This document shows, piece after piece, positions 59,256 to 64,000 of a stretch of DNA of 64,000 bases. This DNA comes from Owenia fusiformis (Eukaryota; Annelida; Polychaeta; Sabellida; Oweniidae). The stretch covers positions 17,364,348 through 17,428,347 of the forward strand of contig CAIIXF020000006.1 in the NCBI GenBank assembly GCA_903813345.2, written 5' to 3'. A program made the position numbers and the translations under genes. A model generated the notes under the pieces. The model made no database searches. It saw only the letters and a list, made by a program, of their open reading frames with translations, and was not told the origin of the DNA. Position 1 is the stretch's first letter. Each line of letters starts with the position of its first letter.

Positions 59256-60329
59256 ATCCTCACCATGTCCATTTGAAGCTGTGATATATTAGGCTTTTTA
59301 GAAGATGAGCAAATGGCTATTAGCAATTTTGAGGGGAAATTAAGATTGTATGGTTAGGATAAATGACAGGATATCAGGGAAGTACCATCATCCTGTCATA
59401 TACTCTGATCTGATTGTCTACTACTTCATACTCTGAGAATGACTGTTCAGTTAACAGTTTTGTGTTCAACCAATGGGATTAAACCAAACTTATATATTTA
59501 CATGTGTAAGGTGACCTCCAAAATCCAACAATCTCATTATAGCAAAACTGTTCTAAATTCAAGAGAAATGCGGGGAGAAATATCTCTTTTATGTAGATAT
59601 AGTATTCAATTGACTGAATAGTGGTCTTGTTAGATTGCATCAATATATAATATAAGGTATTATCTATTTAGTTTTAAAGTATTCAGTCAGAATTAACCTA
59701 ATTAGTAGGTCAGTTTATCATTATAGACAATACCAAAAAGTATGTGACACAATGAACTTGAGCCTTTGAATGAATTGGCTTGAAAGTATGCTTAGACAGA
59801 AAACATGATTTTACACATTGATATTCTATATTCATGAGAAAATTAAAGAGGATTCCACCAACATTAGAATGTTGAATATTTGGGGTCAAGCTGTATGTCT
59901 GTGGGTGGACATCAATCTCTAATCAGCAAAGTTCACAGATATGAATTATGTAAAGAGTATGCGACACTATAAATTAGTCTATCAAAGGGTTCCTTTTATA
60001 AAAAGACAATTCAACACTGCTTAGAATTATTTTGTGACATGCTTCTTTGTTGCATGCATAAGATAGATGATATCTTCAAGATGTGACAATGGGCCCTGGG
60101 GGTTGGTATAGTAATAAGTTAAAAAGGGTACCATATTAGATCTTGTTTAATCTTGGTCTATTGGTACAATCAAAGGAGGGAAGAAATATTTTGGGCTTGG
60201 GGTGAACTTTGATAATTCTGTGTCTTGGATCTTTGGCATTGTATGTCATTGTTGTAGATGGCAAATTTTCAATGTTTTGTATTTTGTACATTAGAATATT
60301 TCTCAAATAATAAAACAAATACCCCAAGT

Positions 60330-60534
60330 TTATGTGATATTTTGTGAAAAATGTTCAGATTAGACAGGCTAATTTTTGAAATATGAGTGTTTCATTATTT
60401 GAATTAGGAGGTGTTCATATTTTAAGTTTTTTTAACTTGGGAGTCAATAGGAGCAAAAAAAACTTGCAAAAAGTGTTTGGATTAGAAGATGTTAAGATTA
60501 GCAAGGTGTTCAGATATACAGGTTTCACTATATG
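60330..60534. mobile_element. pogo/Tigger-like remnant, right end
   Basis: GGTGTTCATATTTTAAG, GATTAGCAAGGTGTTCAG and the end ATACAGGTTTCACTATA. Left end not found. Confidence 0.4.
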
Positions 60535-61385
60535 TTGGAGATGTTAATGAAGAATATTTGAATCTGTGAGTTGGTAGACCAGTGAAAGTATGGTTTCCAA
60601 AAGTATTTGAAGAACAATAGGGAAACAGGGTTGTAGCCAGCTTTCAGTCAGGGTGATGTTAGTGGCATAAGCCAAAATAAGCCAAAATTCAAAATTCCTT
60701 CAAAATTGAGCAAGAAGCTCCACATAAAAATATTTCAAAGCTCTTTTCCTCTTCTATTTAATGATTTATTTGTATTAGTTATGGGGGGGGGGGGGTACAT
60801 TGCCCCTGGAAAATGATTATCTTTTGTTTATCTAGCAATTGGTATCAGGGTATATAGGTATATTTAAACATGATAAGACAATATACTTATACACCCACAT
60901 TATTGCAACAATGAGTATTATGTGATTGAACAGCTTTAAATGTGGCTTCCTATGAAATTAGGAGCCATCCTTAACATTATACTTAGCAGTGACGGACATA
61001 TCAATGGAAGACCATTATGTGTTGTAATGATTTATCGGTTTTCTAATTAGTTAGTGTCACTTATAGAGCAAAGCTGTCGTTTATGGCTATTTTAATTAAA
61101 TAGCATTTGTCAATGTAAGAAGCTAGCAATAAATTAAGGCGAGTGTCGTTCATGAAGACACATATAAGGCCTCTTAAAAGCCTATTGAGGATTGATTAGG
61201 TTGAACCTGAGGTGTGCACATCATGAATCATCTTTATTAGAATAAGTGATGACGCGTAACAATATATGTACATAAAAATATGTATGTGTATACAAGAAAT
61301 ATATATGTGTGCACATAAACTATTTATGTGTATGTGTATATGAAGTGTGTATGTGTACTTGAAATTGTTGCATGTGTGTAAAATA

Positions 61386-61485
61386 CAGGGTGTCAAATGG
61401 TATCTTTCCAATGGTATATCACACAAGGTACCATCTATTAAGGTTTTATCTGTAGCAGGGGGGATGGGACTTATTTGACACCCTG
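61386..61485. mobile_element. Tc1/mariner-type MITE, 100 bp, TA-flanked
   Basis: TA|CAGGGTGTCAAATGGTA and TTATTTGACACCCTG|TA; 14-bp inverted ends. Shares only the ends with the 33191-33407 copy. Confidence 0.75.
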
Positions 61486-62226
61486 TATGTACATGTATAT
61501 AAAATATGTATGTACATGTATATATAAAATATGAATTTATCTGAAAATACAAATATATGTCTGACTAATTTGCTATATGCTAACTACACGTATACAGTAA
61601 CCAAAGTAACCATTAGTAATCATTGTGTTTAAACTGTTTACTTTTCTCAAATTAAAGAGGCACTTTGTATATTTATTTGATCCAAAATCACTTAAGATCA
61701 TTAGATACATGTAATTGCTATACATATAGAATGATGTGTGAACTTATTTTCCTAAAAAAAGAAAGTTAAAAAAACTCCCTTACCTTGAAATCTTAATGAC
61801 CAGCTCTAAAACATTTTCTGGGTTTTGACATTGATAACCATATTGACAGTAGCACTGCAAATGACATCAAATTTCAATATCTGTATCAAATAGCTTGATG
61901 TTGTACCGATTGGCAGTAATACGAAAAAGTAAAAAAATATGATTCTTGATGTAGAAATGTGAAATCCCATTGATAACTTTTATTGAGCAATATTTATATT
62001 TTCAGTCTCTATTTTTTGCTAGTCCCTTTTGACATGAACCGAACACTTCCAGGTAGAAAATTTAGCATTTGTTTGCCAATTCATACTTTTTTACAAAAGA
62101 ACAATGCAAAATCAGAGAGCAGCTAAAGTTCACTGAAGGAGATATAAAGTATGCCATCTCATTAACATGCTATTGTCATAACACGGCATCCAGCATCTGA
62201 TTTTGATACTGGCATTGAAGCCCAGT

Positions 62227-62437
62227 CAGCCCCATAGCCAGGATTTGCCAAGGGGGTTCAGTTTTAAAAAATTTCCAGGGGGGTTCACATTTGACAATTT
62301 TGGCCCAAATATGGTTAAAATTACTTGAGAAGTACTCAAAATGGTGAAAAACTGCATGATGTTGAAAAAAAACTTGGCTAGGGGGGGGGGGGGGTTCACC
62401 CGAACCCTGCGAACCCCCCCCCCTGGCTACGGGCCTG
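62227..62437 (+). mobile_element. MITE family A, 211 bp
   Basis: CAGCCCCATAGCCAGG at the left and CCTGGCTACGGGCCTG at the right, with the full family body and long G/C runs. CAGT occurs on both flanks (62223-62226 and 62438-62441), which may be a 4-bp duplication or a shortened 5-bp one. Confidence 0.85.
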
Positions 62438-63089
62438 CAGTGCTACCCTCGTGGTACTTACAGCAATACAGTGATCCCAACTAAAGTTCGACAGTATAAC
62501 TTTGAGCCACATATTGCCTTGATGATTCTGGCACCAGGTATAATTCTTTACTAATTGATGATTTAATGTGTACAAGTTACTGATAAGGTTAGCCTACTCG
62601 TAATTCTGTTTTCAAAATTTATTAAACAATTTACTCTAATTTTTCACATCATATGTCAAACCCTTAGTAGGCATGACGACAGCAGATGTATCAGTTTCCC
62701 AGGTAACCAACTCATTTTATCATGCATATATATTTTTCCCCTCGCAAGAATAAGATACATATATTTACATTATATATCTCCCTGTTTACATGCATTGCTC
62801 GCTTCAATATTTATCACTTTTTTATTTTGAAATTTTTATTACCACCATGAAATATAACATCCCTGGGCTTTATCTTTCACCTGCATGACATACTATTATC
62901 TAAAGATCTCTCATTAATAAATGTTTTTCTGTTGAGTAATATGTTAAGTCTATTGTCTAAAGCTCTAATAGTGTGATCATATATTCCATAGCTGTTTTTG
63001 ACAATTTTAATACATGTTTTTTCCACTAATTCATAGACCTGATCACAGCTAGTGTTGTTCAATAAAATGTGATGTTCTGTTTTTTGCAT

Positions 63090-64000
63090 CATCATTTTGA
63101 TGTATGTAGTATTCACAATGGTTGTGCTATATGGTATGTACAATAGTTGTATTATGTGAGTTATATATGTGAGTTATACATAATTATAGACACAATAGTT
63201 GTTATAATATGGTATGTATAATAGTTGTGTTATGTGAGTTATACATAACTCTAGACACAATGGTTGTGCTATATGGTATGTACAATAGTTGTATTATGTG
63301 AGTTATATATGTGAGTTATATATAATTCTAGACACAATGGTTGTGCTATATGGTATGTACAATAGTTGTATTATGTGAGTTATATATGTGAGTTATACAT
63401 AATTCTCGACACAATAGTTGTTATAGTATGGTATGTACAATAGTTGTGCTATGTGAGTTATACATAACTCTAGACACGATGGTTGTGTTATATGGTATGT
63501 ACAATAGTTGTGTTATGTGAGTTATATATGTGAGTTATACATAATTCTAGATACAATAGTTGTTATAATATGGTATGTACAATAGTTGTGTTATGTGAGT
63601 TATACATAATTCTAGACACGATGGTTGTGCTATATGGTATGTACAATAGTTGTGTTATGTGAGTTATATATGTGAGTAATACATAATTCTAGACACAATA
63701 GTTGTTATAATATGGTATGTACAATAGTTGTGTTATGTGAGTTACACATAATTCTAGACACAATAGTTGTTATAATATGGTATGTACAATAGTTGTGTTA
63801 TGTGAGTTATACATGATTCTAGACACAATGGTTGTGCTATATGGTATATACAATAGTTGTGTTATGTGAGTTATACATGATTTTAGACACAATGGTTGTG
63901 CTATATGGTATGTACAATAGTTGTGTTATCTGAGTTATACATGATTCTAGACACAATGGTTGTGCTATATGGTATGTACAATAGTTGTGTTATATGAGAT
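63090..64000. repeat. 66/83-bp tandem repeat running off the right edge
   Basis: Unit ACAATGGTTGTGCTATATGG, TATGTACAATAGTTGTGTTA, TGTGAGTTATACATAATTCTAG. Longer units carry an extra TATATGTGAGTTATA block. Two unit types alternate irregularly; about a dozen copies are visible. Confidence 0.93.

Noticed and set aside
1-64000. Autonomous transposase or reverse transcriptase genes
   Set aside because: None of the open frames shows transposase or reverse transcriptase motifs; all mobile elements here are non-autonomous or too decayed.

Overview
This is AT-rich animal nuclear DNA, not bacterial or viral. It has spliced genes with GT-AG introns, a metazoan Golgi glycosyltransferase, many short non-autonomous DNA transposons and long minisatellites. 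The repeat style (many MITE-like elements, almost no recognisable retrotransposon coding sequence, intronless glycosyltransferase genes) fits a marine invertebrate, perhaps a hemichordate or another invertebrate deuterostome. That placement is an impression, not something the sequence proves.

Gene-containing part, 1 to about 15 kb. Two plus-strand genes, each open in one exon, come first. The first is a GT17 (MGAT3-type, bisecting GlcNAc transferase) catalytic domain cut by the left edge (2-1012). The second is a type II membrane protein with glycosyltransferase-like motifs that I cannot place in a family (1651-2697). Convergent to them is a nine-exon short-chain dehydrogenase/reductase on the minus strand (3910-13858). 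I reconstructed it exon by exon: all phases agree, it encodes 265 residues, and the N-S-Y-K catalytic residues are intact. Its introns hold a hAT-type MITE with a perfect 8-bp target duplication, a 381-bp inverted-repeat element, nested insertions, two head-to-tail ~750-bp palindromic elements bounded by TTAA, and an EF-hand coding fragment on the opposite strand.

Middle part, about 15 to 50 kb. No confident gene. Two isolated splice-flanked candidate exons (15146-15471, 20858-20982) are weak. The rest is repeats plus long single-copy AT-rich stretches. The most unusual item is at 41.75-42.8 kb: two tandem copies of a ~490-bp element with ~28-bp inverted termini and TTAA target duplications. 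Each carries a tRNA-Gly-like Pol III unit (A box, B box, T-run terminator) whose anticodon reads AGC instead of GCC.

Right part, 50 to 64 kb. A TATA-containing promoter and a first coding exon (51443-51541) start a plus-strand gene that runs out of the window or continues through tiny exons such as a possible 30-nt microexon at 57734-57763. This part also holds several minisatellites (periods about 40, 71, 41, 75 and 66-83 bp) and a 600-bp CpG-containing patch with an iterated TTTCTRCGG motif.

No CRISPR array, operon, rRNA or functional tRNA was found. Apart from the two glycosyltransferase-type genes, which may share a Golgi location, nothing shows that the genes act together.
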